From positions 18,196,082-18,260,081 of the forward strand of contig NC_067207.1 of the NCBI RefSeq assembly GCF_026262505.1: a stretch of 64,000 nucleotides of DNA. Reading direction: 5' to 3'. The DNA is from Trichomonas vaginalis G3. Taxonomy: Eukaryota; Parabasalia; Trichomonadida; Trichomonadidae. Shown one piece after another: positions 40,813 through 51,368 of the stretch. The first letter of the stretch is position 1. Every line of letters starts with the position of its first letter. The notes below the pieces were generated by a model. That model worked only from the letters and a program-made list of their open reading frames with translations. It searched no databases and had not been told where the DNA came from. The position numbers were made by a program, and so were the translations under genes.

Positions 40813-41026
40813 AGAGTCAAAAAGGTGTAATATTTGGTGTTTTTAATAGATTGGAATGGTTAGTCCAAATTGTTTACATAAGATATGAATGAAATCAAAA
40901 TTCAAGTTTGAAAATGAAAAATATAATGAAAGAAATCAAAACAACCAAGTATAGAGAATATGTTAATTGCTGAGATATGAAAAAAAAAGTTAAAAAAAAA
41001 GAAATTTCGCAATCAATTAAATACGT

Positions 41027-41974
41027 TTAAACCTGTGGGACGAAAGCCATTGTAGCAACGCCGCACTTGTTGTTTTTATTGCGGACCATGCGGATGTAGC
41101 CGGACTCACCCCAAGATGTCCCCCATGAGTTACGAACAAGCCAGTAGTCCTTCTTGTCTGTGCCGTAGCCGATAAGGCCGACAGCGTGGTCAAGGTTGGA
41201 GGATGAGCAGAACCATGGATCATAGATGCCGGAGTGGTAGAGCTGGAATGTGAAGTGGGAAGCATCGATAGCGATAGCGATTGGGCCATATGTAGCGGAA
41301 GCAACCTTAAGAGCGTTCTCATCGCCCTGTGTAACCTGGAAATCGCCTGTAACCTTAGCATAGCCCTTTGAAACATCGAACTTGCATGTTCCGTCCTTAG
41401 CTGTGTATGGGTAGTCAACTTCAAGGTTGAAGAGACCCTGCTGGTTAGCGATAACATATTGGTAAGCCTCGTGCATTAAACCACCATTGCAGCCAGAGCA
41501 TGATGTAACGCAGTCAACGAGGTTCTGCTCGGAGAGGGAGTAAAGGTTGCCGTGGTTCTTGGCGTAGACACCTTCCTGAGCCTGGATTGTGGAGAAAGCC
41601 CAGCAAGAGCCGCAGTTGCCCTGGTTCTTGATTGGGTTGACAAGTCCGGACTGGCGCCAGTCAACTGTGTCTGGAACATCGTCCTTAAGGTTCATAGCCT
41701 TGACTGTTTGGCCCTTGGAAACACCCTTGAAACCAAGGAGTGCCTTGTACTCAGCTTGTGTGAGGTGGGCAAGATGGTTCATTGAGAGCTGGAATTCGCC
41801 CTTGGCATTGTGCTGCTGGACGAAGCGCTTGTTGTTGATCCAGATACCAAGACGTGCGTGGTATTCATCGCCTGTGAAAAGCTGGTTTGTCTCGCGCATC
41901 CATGAGATGAAAGCCTTCTCCTCATGAGCCTGGAGGCGAGAATTAATGCCGGAAGCAAGTTGAAATCCTAACAT
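41027..41974 (-). CDS. Cathepsin L-like cysteine peptidase (clan CA, family C1)
   Basis: From the ATG at 41974 this is a 315-aa preproenzyme (the frame extends 15 bp upstream only through a GTG). Residues 1-9 form a very short hydrophobic start. An I29-type propeptide spans about 15-90 (AFISWMRETN, MNHLAHLTQAEYKALLGF). The mature enzyme begins near DDVPDTVDWRQSG. The oxyanion Gln and catalytic Cys are in NQGNCGSCWAFS, the catalytic His is in LDHAVGLIGYG and the Asn is in NSWGTSWGESGYI. All are intact. Trichomonads secrete or store many such peptidases, which degrade host proteins. Codon use is distinctly GC-rich against the surroundings, suggesting high expression. Confidence 0.96.
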   Translation of the reverse strand: MLGFQLASGINSRLQAHEEKAFISWMRETNQLFTGDEYHARLGIWINNKRFVQQHNAKGEFQLSMNHLAHLTQAEYKALLGFKGVSKGQTVKAMNLKDDVPDTVDWRQSGLVNPIKNQGNCGSCWAFSTIQAQEGVYAKNHGNLYSLSEQNLVDCVTSCSGCNGGLMHEAYQYVIANQQGLFNLEVDYPYTAKDGTCKFDVSKGYAKVTGDFQVTQGDENALKVASATYGPIAIAIDASHFTFQLYHSGIYDPWFCSSSNLDHAVGLIGYGTDKKDYWLVRNSWGTSWGESGYIRMVRNKNNKCGVATMAFVPQV

Positions 41975-43139
41975 CAAGAATTCTATCACCTTTAATTCAA
42001 TTGATAAGCGAGCTGAATTTTTCAGGGTGGCAGTTGGAAAAAGTTCAGAAAAAAGGTTTATAAAGATTTCAGATTTTGGTTATTATAAAATGATTTATGT
42101 TTTAAAATATGGCCAAATATCAATCAAAAAAATTGAGAGGAATTTTAATCAAAAACTGACAACAAATCATCTAATATTGGTTATTTAGAAGTTATTATCG
42201 ATAATGAATCTAAATTCGTTCTTGATCGTTGTCAAGTGTTAGTTTTTGGATTTTCATTGCACATTTTCATTATTTCTTAACCAGACTTTTCAATCAAACT
42301 TCTAATGCATTACATTGATCTAATGGCTCATTGGTGTACCAGTATACTTTAAAAGACTCATAATATGTTCATGTAGTTTCAAATTAATTTTAAAAATTCT
42401 AAGATTTTAGATTTTAATCTCTAGCAAGTTCTTTGTCATCACATGCTTAATTAGTATTTAACTTTTGGGCTCTTAGATATCAATATAAATTACAAAATTT
42501 CGAATTTAATACTTAAATCAATATCTATGATCACATCGATATCAAATTACTAAATAAAACTATTAAATTTTCAAATATATTACAATCTTTTGTTATAGAT
42601 TAGACCTATTCTTCATTTATGAACCAAACTTCAGCTCCAATTTTGTCAAGTATCATACTGATCTAATGTATTACCGAAGCGCATTCATTTCACAACAAAT
42701 TCTTAATAAATACTTTGCTTTCAATATTTCATTTGAAAAATCTCTAAAATCTCAAATTTTTCTCTAAATTACTTCGATTTGGCTAAAAGTCTATCTTATA
42801 TTTTACATAATAATCTTTAAAATATAATATTAATCACTCACAAATAAATTTATTTGATTAAACTCATTTCCTATAATCATAATATATTTATTTTGTCGAA
42901 GTTGGCTAGGCTTGCCGGAAGGGCAAGCCTAGCCAACTGAGTCTCCAAATTATATTATATCAAATTTGATTTTTTACCTAAAGAATTGTAGCAGGTTTAT
43001 ACATTCACCCTACCGATTATTACACTTTATTTAAATCCTTCTTCTTCAGTGAATGAGATGAATTTTTCTATGTAATTAAACTTAAATGATCTCTATTGTG
43101 TATAATTTAAGCGTGTCATTTACCATTTTAAAAAAATTA
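41975..43139. other. Intergenic, 1.1 kb, with a GC-rich perfect hairpin
   Basis: AT-rich spacer between divergent genes. The only strong feature is the hairpin at 42901-42937, listed separately. TCATTT at 43116-43121 is the likely initiator of the ankyrin gene. Confidence 0.5.
42901..42937. repeat. Perfect 16-bp GC-rich stem-loop
   Basis: GTTGGCTAGGCTTGCC at 42901-42916, loop GGAAG, and the exact complement at 42922-42937. About 60 percent GC in a region that is mostly A and T. It lies about 180-200 bp upstream of the ankyrin gene's initiator. Not a known trichomonad motif to my knowledge. Confidence 0.8.
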
Positions 43140-44821
43140 ATGTCCGAAAAAGACATTGATCCTAACAAATACAGTGAATTCCGAAGTGCATATAACTACT
43201 ACATCGATTCATATAATACGTTGTATCGGTTAAAAACAGAAAATGAAGAAGAATTAAACAGGATTTACAAAATAATTAAAACAGAGTTGATTGATTCAAA
43301 TAAACATTCTCCACAAAGGATTCTACAAAATATTTTGGATATCATTCCGTATAACAGCCGCTATACAAAGTCATACCTGAAACTTGCAGAACGTTTATAT
43401 GATGAATATCATATAACAGAGGTCAACGATATTAAAGACATTTCTAACCACAATTTTTATAAAGAATATGAAATTCAATTAAACAAATATTCTGATTTCG
43501 ATAAATTTGTATCAGAAAATACAATTTATGGAGCAATTATGTTTAATGACATAGAAAAATTCATCCCATTCACTGAAAGAGAAGGATTTAATAAAAATCA
43601 AGAACTTAAAAGCAAATTATATCCAGACTCTGACAAAGGTTATTCATTACTTGAATTATGTTGTTATCATGGATCTGTTGATTGTTTCAAGTTATTAAGA
43701 ACGAAATTCAACTCAGAAATTACTCAAACATGTCTCAATTTATCATTTTTAGGAGGAAATCCAGAGATCATGAGTGAATGTTTGAAATATCAGAAACCAC
43801 GTGATGAATGCATGAAGTATGCAATTATTTCACACAACATTGACTTTGTTACATTCTTAATGTATGAATACAATATAAAGATCGATGTAGAATATTGTGG
43901 ATTATATAAAAATCTTGAATCATTTTTAGTTTATTTCGATAAAACTAATGATATTAACAAATGCTTTATTTATTCAGCAATGTTCGATGTTACATCCCTT
44001 TGTGAATACTTCCTTTCCCGCGGTGCAAATATGAATTTCAAAAATGAAGACAGGAAAACCGTTCTTCATTATGCGGCTCAATTTTGTAGAAAAGAAATAA
44101 TGGAACTTTTTATTCCTCACGGTGCATATATCAATGAAAAAGATAAATATGGAAAAACAGCATTGTATTACGCATTAAGAAGTAGTAATAAAGAAATAGT
44201 CGCATTTCTTCTTTCATACGGCGCAACTATATTTCCAAAAAGGCGTAATGGGAAAAAAGCTCTTCATCTTGCAGTCAAATATAGCAGTAAAGAAATTGTC
44301 GAGCTTTTTCTTCATTTTGGTGCAAATATCAGTGAAGAAGATTTATTTAAAAAACCGCTCTCCATTATGCAGCAATATATAATAGAAAAGAAACAGCCGA
44401 ACTTCTTATTTCACATGGTGCAAATATCAATGAAAAATCTTACTTAGAAAAAACCGCTCTCCATTACGCAGCAGAAAAAAATAGAAAAGAAATAGCCGAA
44501 CTTCTTATTTCACATGGTGCAAATATCAATGAAAAAGATAATGATGGAAAAACCGCTCTTCATATTGCAGTAGAAAATAATAATAAAGAAATAGCCGAAC
44601 TTCTTATTTCACATGGTGCAAATATCAATGAAAAAGATAATGATGGGAAAACCGCTCTTCATTATGCAATAGAATCTAATAGTAAAGAAATATTCGAACT
44701 TCTTATTTCACATGGTGCAAATATCAATGAAAAAGATAATGATGGGAAAACCCCTCTATCTTATTCATTAGCTAATGGTAAAATATATGATTTCCTTCAT
44801 TCACATGGTGGGCATTTTTAG
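43140..44821 (+). CDS. DUF3447/ankyrin-repeat protein 1, one frameshift
   Basis: I start at the ATG of MSEKDIDPNKYSEF (43140). It matches the start of the next paralogue and lies 19 bases after the initiator-like TCATTT. The N-terminal 110 residues are helical, followed by the DUF3447 region (CCYHGSVDCFKLLRTKFNSE; FVTFLMYEYNI; FLVYFDKTND). Ankyrin repeats start near residue 310. The frame breaks in a run of six A at 44349-44354, where a seventh A would keep TALHYAA in frame; read as is it stops at 44447. The other frame continues through about four more repeats with near-identical 99-bp units (ISHGANINEKDNDGKTALH) to a TAG at 44821. A one-base error in the homopolymer or a recent mutation both explain this. 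Ankyrin repeats bind proteins; partner unknown. Confidence 0.85.
44310..44810 (+). repeat. Tandem 99-bp ankyrin units
   Basis: About five units of 33 codons repeat with very little DNA change (core TTTCACATGGTGCAAATATC), including synonymous sites. This points to recent unit duplication or gene conversion and makes assembly collapse possible here. Confidence 0.75.
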
Positions 44822-44923
44822 CTAAAGTAATAAAATATAATTATTATCATTCTCAATATTTTTATTTTACAAAGTTTACATTAGTAAAGTGTCAAATTTT
44901 TAACTAACGGCTAAAATTTTTTA

Positions 44924-46135
44924 ATGTCTAATCAAGACATTCACCCAAACAACTACAGTGAACTGAGTAGTATCTTCAAAGACTACATAAATTTATATAA
45001 TACATTGTATCAACTGAAAACGGAAAATGAAGAAGAATTAAACTCGATTTACAAAATGATCAAAACCAAATTTATTGATTCAATGAAATATCGCACTAAA
45101 ACTATTATAAAAGACATTTCAAATATCATCCAATATAATAATCGCTATGCAAAGTCATATTTATCTCTTATTAAACACATATCTGATGATTATCATGTCA
45201 AAGAGGTCAGCAATATCAGACGTATTTTAAACTCCCTGTTTTATAAAGAATATGCAATTAAATTAGACAATTCTTATGATATGGAAGAATTGTGCTCAGA
45301 AAACCTTGAAATTCATACAGAAAATACAATTTACAGAGCGATTATGAAAAATAACTTAGAAAGATTCATCCAATTCACAGAATTAGATGGATTTGATAAA
45401 AATCAAACACTTAAAAGTGAAATATATCCATATTATCATAAAGGATATTCATTACTTGAAATATGTTGTTATCATGGATCTGTTGATTGTTTTAAGTTAT
45501 TAAGAACGAAATTCAACTCAGAAATTACTCAAAAATGCCTAGAATTTTCATTTTTAGGAGGAAATCCAGAGATCATCAGTGAATGCTTGAAATATCTAAC
45601 ACCAAAAGAATATTACATGAAATGTGCAATTATTTCACACAACATTGATTTTGTTACATTCTTAATGAATGAATACAACATAGAGATCGATTTAAATTAT
45701 TGCTGAATGTATAATAATCTTGATGCATTATTAGTTTATTTCGATCAAACAAATGATGTTAACAGGTGCTTTATTTATTCAACAATGATTGATATTCCAT
45801 CTATTTACGAATACTTCCTTTCACATGGTGCAAATATCGATGAAAAAAATGAAAATGGGTACGCAGCTCTTCATATTGCATCACGTGATAATAATAAAGA
45901 AACAGTCGAATTCCTTCTTTCACATGGTGCAAATATTGATGAAAAAGATGAATGTGGACACACAGTTCTTCATCATGCAGCAACAAATAATTCTAAAGAA
46001 ACAACTGAAGTTCTTCTTTCACATGGTGCAAATATCGATGAAAAGGATGAAAGTGGATTCAAAGCTCTTCATAATGCAACAACAAATAATTCTAAAGAAA
46101 CAGTCGAAATTCTTCTTTCATATGGTGCAAAATAA
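44924..46135 (+). pseudogene. DUF3447/ankyrin-repeat protein 2, split by an in-frame TGA
   Basis: Tandem paralogue of the gene at 43140. Residues 1-260 (MSNQDIHPNNYSEL through EIDLNYC) end at a TGA at 45704-45706 where the paralogue has GGA (Gly). The frame then continues unbroken (YNNLDALLVYFDQTNDVNRC) through three to four ankyrin repeats to 46135. A single G-to-T change explains the stop. The 5' piece keeps most of DUF3447 but no ankyrin repeats; the 3' piece has an ATG right after the stop. It may be a young pseudogene or two short products. The N-terminal helical region and DUF3447 are as in the neighbour. The C-terminus is shorter than usual. Confidence 0.8.
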
Positions 46136-46537
46136 TACACCCTCGACTTTTTGATGGAAATCATACAATTAATTATATGAGTCCATCTCAAAAAGTCGAT
46201 TTTTACCACGTCCATCTTCTGAAAGAAACAGTAGAACTCTCAATAATAGAGAATGGAATTTTAAGCCTCCCGTTTTCTTAGTTGATTTAATTTTATCTGA
46301 TTCAAAGCAGATATGCAATTCAGCGGCTGTTTTAATAGTTAGATTAGTTGAATATGCAGAAAGGATCGTTCCATTCCTTTTAAAAGCAAAACTTCTTGAA
46401 AATACTTGCGAAATAATTTTTAATAACAAGACCTCTCAAAAAGTAGACTGGATTCATATACTTTTATCACTTGTACTTGGTTGCTGAATTTACTTGATAA
46501 CATTGTGAGATGAATGCACCAAATCACTATTTCTTAA
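46136..46537. other. Intergenic, low-confidence repeat traces
   Basis: CGACTTTTTGATGGA at about 46143 and TCCATCTCAAAAAGTCG at about 46182 form an imperfect small inverted repeat. An 86-codon minus-strand frame across the area has no support. Otherwise nothing. Confidence 0.35.
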
Positions 46538-46733
46538 GGGTCCACGGTCCGGCCACGCGAAGGCTATCGTTAATGTTCAAAATTTATATGGAAAGGCCCA
46601 TATCTATTTATAGATTCTGATTTGATATCATATTTGTATACTATTTTTAATATAATTTTTGGATTTTGTTAGCCAAGAAGCTCCAAAAAATCGATTCAAG
46701 TTAAAGACGATAACGATAATGTACCGTGGACCC
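46538..46733. mobile_element. Short TTAA-flanked MITE E, 196 bp
   Basis: TTAA lies at 46534-46537 and 46734-46737. The terminal inverted repeat is GGGTCCACGGT (left GGGTCCACGGTCC, right read inward GGGTCCACGGTAC). A GC-rich patch follows the left end. The ends resemble the GGGT starts of elements A and D, so the same enzyme class probably moved it. Confidence 0.8.
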
Positions 46734-46885
46734 TTAAAAATGCCGAATTTTTTAAAAAGAAATAATGGGTTCAATAGATTTGTTCATTTATTTACCCGAA
46801 TCTTCACAAAAATTGAATGCATTTCAATAGTCAAAAGGAATAAAAATTGGAAATCAATGAAAGAGAATTTTTTATAAAAAAATTT

Positions 46886-48127
46886 TTAAAACATTTTATT
46901 AACTGGGCAGCTGAGTACCTCCTTGTGATCTTCTAAGAGGCAGAATGTGTGTTCATGCTGTGAAACATAAGATCCAACAACATCAGAAAGCGGTGGATAT
47001 GGATCAACAACCTTTTCTTTGACGAGTTCATTAAGAGTCAATGTGTAACTTCTGTCTCCGGCTCTTTCGATGAATCTCTGGCAGAAAGCCATTGTCTTGT
47101 AGTTGTCCTGTAACAATGTAAGGAGCTTCTGAGCAGAGCCATTCTTTGGTTTCGGTGGTTTCTTGTTTGTCATGAAGTGGCTTGTGACGCCATCATCGAA
47201 AACGATGCCATTTCCTGTTGTTGCGAATGTTTCGCATGCGAAAACTTCGCCAGGAAGCATTTTATCTGTAGATCCGCTGTTCTTGCAGATTGGGATGGAC
47301 TTTCCGCAGTGGATGACGTACTGGCCGAGTTGGTGACCTGTAAGATTGTAGACTGGCTTGAGAGGAATTGTCTTTCCGTTGAGTTCTAATGAATATGATG
47401 TAATAACTTCTTCAATAGCGTCAGCGATCTCGGAAATACGGGCTTCTGGGCCGGCCATCTTGACGGCTGTCTCTGTGGCCTTCTTTGATGCTTCAATAAG
47501 TGAATCAAATCTTGGATCGAAGCAAACTGTGAAAGCGCTATCGATAATGTATCCATTGATGGCTACACCGTAATCAATCTTCATGACATCATCCTTCTGA
47601 AGAACTCTTGTGTCTCCTGGGAGTGGAGAATAGTGTGCAGCGCAGTTGTTGATGGAGCAGCCGCATGGGAAGGCCAAACCACGGACTGGTGGTTCGAAGT
47701 TAACCATTCTACGTACACCTTCTTCGATTCTAGCGCACATATCGTTCAAATTGACACCTGGAGCGATGATTCCGCTGTTAAGAGCCCATTCACTGACGGA
47801 ATTGTGGACAATACCACCCTCACGGAAGTATGGAAGTGTTTCCTTGAGCTCAGTAAGTCTTTCTTCGGCAGCATGATCTATTTGTATCTTTGCGAGCATT
47901 TCATCTGGGTATTTAATAGTATATCTCTCTTCGAATGGCTTATCCTTGTGAGTATTCATTGGTGGTTCGGGTAAATCTTTGAAGACTTCATCTGGAATCT
48001 GTGATTCTTTGATCTTTTCTTCGATTTTTGCCTTGTTAGCTGCTGCAGCGGCCATGAGGAAAGCCATTTGTTCATCATCGTCTTCCATTTGTGGCTTTTG
48101 GCCCTTCTTACCTCCTTTCTTAGACAT
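46886..48127 (-). CDS. METAP2: Methionine aminopeptidase 2
   Basis: I use the ATG at 48127 (MSKKGGKKGQ, 413 aa) because TCATTTTAAT lies just before it; the frame's upstream extension is untranslated. The Lys-rich N-terminus fits ribosome-associated type 2 enzymes. Metal and active-site residues are in place: His in NNCAAHYSPLPGD, Asp in VMKIDYGV and IIDSAFTV, His in LTGHQLGQYVIH, Glu in FACETFATTG, Glu in SQHEHTFCLL. It removes the initiator Met from new proteins in the cytosol and is the target class of fumagillin. Length and domain order are typical. Codon use is richer in G and C than the neighbours, as expected for a housekeeping gene. Confidence 0.96.
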   Translation of the reverse strand: MSKKGGKKGQKPQMEDDDEQMAFLMAAAAANKAKIEEKIKESQIPDEVFKDLPEPPMNTHKDKPFEERYTIKYPDEMLAKIQIDHAAEERLTELKETLPYFREGGIVHNSVSEWALNSGIIAPGVNLNDMCARIEEGVRRMVNFEPPVRGLAFPCGCSINNCAAHYSPLPGDTRVLQKDDVMKIDYGVAINGYIIDSAFTVCFDPRFDSLIEASKKATETAVKMAGPEARISEIADAIEEVITSYSLELNGKTIPLKPVYNLTGHQLGQYVIHCGKSIPICKNSGSTDKMLPGEVFACETFATTGNGIVFDDGVTSHFMTNKKPPKPKNGSAQKLLTLLQDNYKTMAFCQRFIERAGDRSYTLTLNELVKEKVVDPYPPLSDVVGSYVSQHEHTFCLLEDHKEVLSCPVNKMF

Positions 48128-48130
48128 AAG

Positions 48131-48140
48131 ATTAAAATGA
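48131..48140 (-). promoter_or_regulatory. Initiator-like element of the MetAP2 gene
   Basis: TCATTTTAAT on the minus strand starts 13 bases before the chosen ATG and matches the trichomonad TCAYTW initiator. It decides the start, because an upstream in-frame Met would lie 5' of the inferred transcript. Confidence 0.5.
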
Positions 48141-49081
48141 AAAGCGATCAACTGTTTGTAAACCTTTGAATTCGGAGATCAATTTGAAGAGGTCCTGTAA
48201 TGTCTCAAATTTTTAAAAGTTTACAAATAAGGACGATAGAAATTGATGAATACTTGGTTTTGGTTGTTCACAACTTCAAAGAAGCATAGATTTGTAAATA
48301 AAAACAGCATTTATTATTATTGTCACTTTTTAAGAATATAAAAAAAGAAAGAAAATGTTTATTTGCTGTTAATTCATCTTGAAACAAGAATTAAGAGCTC
48401 ACAATTAGAGACTAATCACTACATAAAATGCTAATATGTATATATAGAGCCCAAAATACTATTTCCTTGGGCTATTTCAAGATTCTGCTAATTCTATATT
48501 TGTAAAATACAATTTAAAATTTGTGGTTGCATAACATTATGTCATATTACTCACGTAAAAAATTATTACAGCTTTAAATCCTTTGAAGCCATAATGTTAT
48601 TTAAGCTTTATACATAGGTATTTCTTTTGACTTATTCACATTATAAAAATATTTCATTGTAGGTATAAGGAATATCAATGAATGTGTAAAATTCAATATA
48701 AGAAAATCTATGATGCTTTCATCATTCATATTTTTGAAATATATTGCAGTGGAAAACAGTAGCTCTGAGTGATAAAGTTGTTGAATCAAAAAAACGAATT
48801 TTTTTTATTGTAAAAATTGAATTTTCACAAAACAAAACTTTTCCATCTCAAGTATTATTAGTAACAGTGTAAAGATGTGTCAAATATTCTATCTATTACA
48901 GCAATAGCTCCTTTTCATGCTAATGCTTGAAAATTTTTTATGATTTATTATCTATAGATGGGAGTATAATTTTTATAAATAATATTGATGGAAATGTTTA
49001 TTCAAATATTTGAAAGAAACACATGTTGAAAATTTCAAATAATTCTTTTATTTTAAGAGATCAATTGGAGTATAAGTAATT
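48141..49081. other. Intergenic, 0.94 kb, nothing recognised
   Basis: AT-rich spacer between the MetAP2 promoter and the 3' end of the third ankyrin gene. No ORF, RNA or repeat seen. Confidence 0.5.
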
Positions 49082-50031
49082 TCACATATCATTGATATCC
49101 TGATATTTCAATAATGCTTCTGGTTTCAAGCTCATTCCGCCTCCAAGAGATTCCAGATATTCTCTTACTTGACCTTCTGAAACCATTTCTGGAGTCCATC
49201 CCTTATTATTTTCAATAAAATAATCAGCTCCAGCTGAGACAAGATATTTAACAACTTCAAGATGACCATTATTTGCTGCCCAAATGAGTGGAGTATTTCC
49301 ATCTTCATCCTTTGCATCTTTATTAGCTCCAACTGAGATAAGATATTGAACAACTTCAAGATGATCTTCTCTTGATGCTAAAAAGAGTGGAGTAAAGTCA
49401 TCATTACTCCTTGTTTCCTTATCACACATGCATATGATGAGTGATTTAACAAGTTTGAGATTTCCGTTTTGACTTGCCATATGAAAAACATTCTTTCCAT
49501 ACTGTCCCTTCGTTTCCCAAAGTCCTTCTTCACATGCTTGTGAAATAATTAGTTGATTCCCTTTCGAAGAAAGTTCTTCAAAGAACTTATAAACACTATC
49601 AAAATCACTAGATTTCTTAAGTTCTGAGATTTTAGTTAAATACTTTCCAAAAGGATTTTGATTTTCAGTCGTTTGATTTTGAAGCTTTTGGATTTTTCAG
49701 TAAAATCACGTATTTGTTTATCTGTATTATTTAAAATATCAATGATACCATCAAATATATTAAATTTCATGTATCGTTTGACAGAATTAAGAATTGAAAC
49801 TGCTTCTCCAGCGTTTTGGACAGTAACTTTTGCTTTTCGTGTACAGAAATATAATTGCTTGGCATCGAGAGTGGTAGTTGATTGTTTGAGAAGAGAAATG
49901 TACTGTTGTGTTGTCAATTTTGAATGTTTCATGATTGTTTTGATATCTTCGATCTCAAATGTATCGAAGAAATTTTCATTATTAATATAATCGCTGATAT
50001 GAGCAGCAATATATTCGAAATTCAGATTCAT
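49082..50031 (-). pseudogene. Ankyrin-repeat protein 3, one frameshift
   Basis: Two minus-strand frames form one gene. 50031-49636 holds the helical N-terminus typical of a trichomonad ankyrin family (FEIEDIKTIMKHSKLTTQQY, CTRKAKVTVQNAGEAVSIL, FNIFDGIIDILNNTD). The frame then slips by one base near 49681. The other frame runs on without a stop from about 49660 (NPFGKYLTKISELKKSSDF, FFEELSSKGNQ) through three ankyrin repeats (DDFTPLFLASREDHLEVVQY, DGNTPLIWAANNGHLEVVKY) to 49082. One missing base explains the break. It is shorter than most family members, with about three to four repeats. Its 5' end is about 110 bp from foldback element copy 3. Sequencing error or recent inactivation are both possible. 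Confidence 0.8.
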
Positions 50032-50140
50032 TTCCTGATTTGATTTTTACGACTACACAACTTTACAAAAATTCTGAAAAAAATTTCGGATAAATCCATT
50101 GGCCAGTTTCATGGAAGTGGCTTTATTAAGTTGTGTTGTA

Positions 50141-50619
50141 AACAGAAATTCATCAAAAGTGACACCTCAGAAAAGCTAAAATATTGAATTTTTGGAACTT
50201 TTGATAGAGCACGTTTTTAAATATTAATTAAAGTAAATGTATATTTTGTAAAGATTCTTTTTAATAAAAAAATAAAATTTTGAAGAAGAACACAAAATCT
50301 TCTGAAAAATAATATCACATAAACTCATATTATTTTCTAATATATAACTATTTTATATAAAAATCAAATTCAATGATCTTAAAAGCGAAGGATAAACCTC
50401 AAAATTTACGAATATAATGAGTGGGAATATTATTTTTCAGAAGATTTCATTCTATATGCCTATGAAAAGTACTCTCAAAACTAACTTTTTCCTAATTATA
50501 ATTAAATCTAGAATATTGTATTATGCTTAGTATTATTTCATTTTTCTCATTCAATTTAGAATTTACAAATCTCAAAAAATTGAGAGCTGTCACTTTTGAT
50601 GAATTTCTGTTTATTACAG
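50141..50619. mobile_element. Foldback element B, internally deleted copy (about 480 bp)
   Basis: It has both outer termini of element B (TGTTGTAAACAG on the left, CTGTTTATTACA on the right) but lacks most of the hairpin. The left arm runs to AGTGGGAATAT near 50430 and jumps to the right arm at TATTTTTCAGAAGATTTC. AGTTG or GTTG flanks both sides, shorter than the 15-16 bp at the 24.6-kb copy. Deletion of a long palindrome by slippage is the likely origin. Confidence 0.85.
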
Positions 50620-50978
50620 TTGAAATCTGCAAATTCCTCACTACAATATATCAAGATTGAAATTTCAAAAATATGAAAAATCTACAAAACTTCCAATGGT
50701 TCCTACTACATTTTACTAATTTGTTTTATTTGCAAATATATCAAACTCAAAATAGCCATGAATTAAATCTTAATGATGAAATTAATTTTTAGATGAATTA
50801 CTTTAAATCACACCTTAACTTAGTATATAAGAATAGAAATTTCACTCCAAATTTACTGTTCATCGAATATTATGTTGTTGAATATAACGAGGTATGATTA
50901 GCTTTGGGAAAAGCAATCCCGAAGTTAAAAAAAAACTTACCTTAGTAATTTAAATATGTTTACGATAAATAAGAACAT
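50620..50978. other. Intergenic, nothing recognised
   Basis: AT-rich flank between the foldback copy and the 3' end of the secreted Lys-rich gene. Confidence 0.5.
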
Positions 50979-51368
50979 TTATTCATCTTTCAAGAGATCC
51001 TTGAAAGCCTTTTTAGCCTTCTTGCCGAGCTTCTTTCCGAATCTCTTGAGTTCCTTCTTAGCCTTGTGCTTGATTTCCTTTGAGTCTTTCTTGAGCTTTT
51101 CTGCAAACTCATCAATCTTCTCGTTAACCTTTTCATCGAATTCCTCCATGATCTTAGTTGTGTTAAGGCCGGAATCGGAGAGATCAACCTTGTCAGAAAC
51201 CAACTTGGAAATAGCCTTGATATAAGGATCAACTTTCTTCTTTAAATCTTCCTTAACATCCTTGTCCTTATTGAAGAATTTTGGTTGTTCTTCCTGTTTC
51301 TGGGCTGGAGCTGGAGCTGCAGCCTGAGCTTCTTGAGAAAGTGCAACTGCAAGAAGAAGGGTAAACAT
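50979..51368 (-). CDS. Small secreted Lys-rich amphipathic protein, 129 aa
   Basis: MFTLLLAVALSQEAQA is a clear signal peptide. An Ala/Pro/Gln linker follows (to about residue 28), then two long charged helices. The last 40 residues are very basic and amphipathic (KAKKELKRFGKKLGKKAKKA). One N-glycosylation site is possible (NTT at about 68). No cysteines or known domain. Codon use is GC-rich relative to the surroundings, so it is probably abundant. It may be a secreted membrane-active or matrix protein, but this is inference from composition. The ATG at 51368 is the only sensible start. Confidence 0.75.
   Translation of the reverse strand: MFTLLLAVALSQEAQAAAPAPAQKQEEQPKFFNKDKDVKEDLKKKVDPYIKAISKLVSDKVDLSDSGLNTTKIMEEFDEKVNEKIDEFAEKLKKDSKEIKHKAKKELKRFGKKLGKKAKKAFKDLLKDE

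Noticed and set aside
14829-45706. In-frame TGA in both the BEACH gene and ankyrin gene 2 as a sign of stop readthrough or TGA recoding
   Set aside because: Intact genes here end in TAA, TAG or TGA as normal, and the BEACH gene has other lesions. Two unrelated nonsense changes are simpler.
46169-46429. 86-codon minus-strand ORF next to ankyrin gene 2
   Set aside because: No supporting signal; the region shows weak inverted repeats instead.
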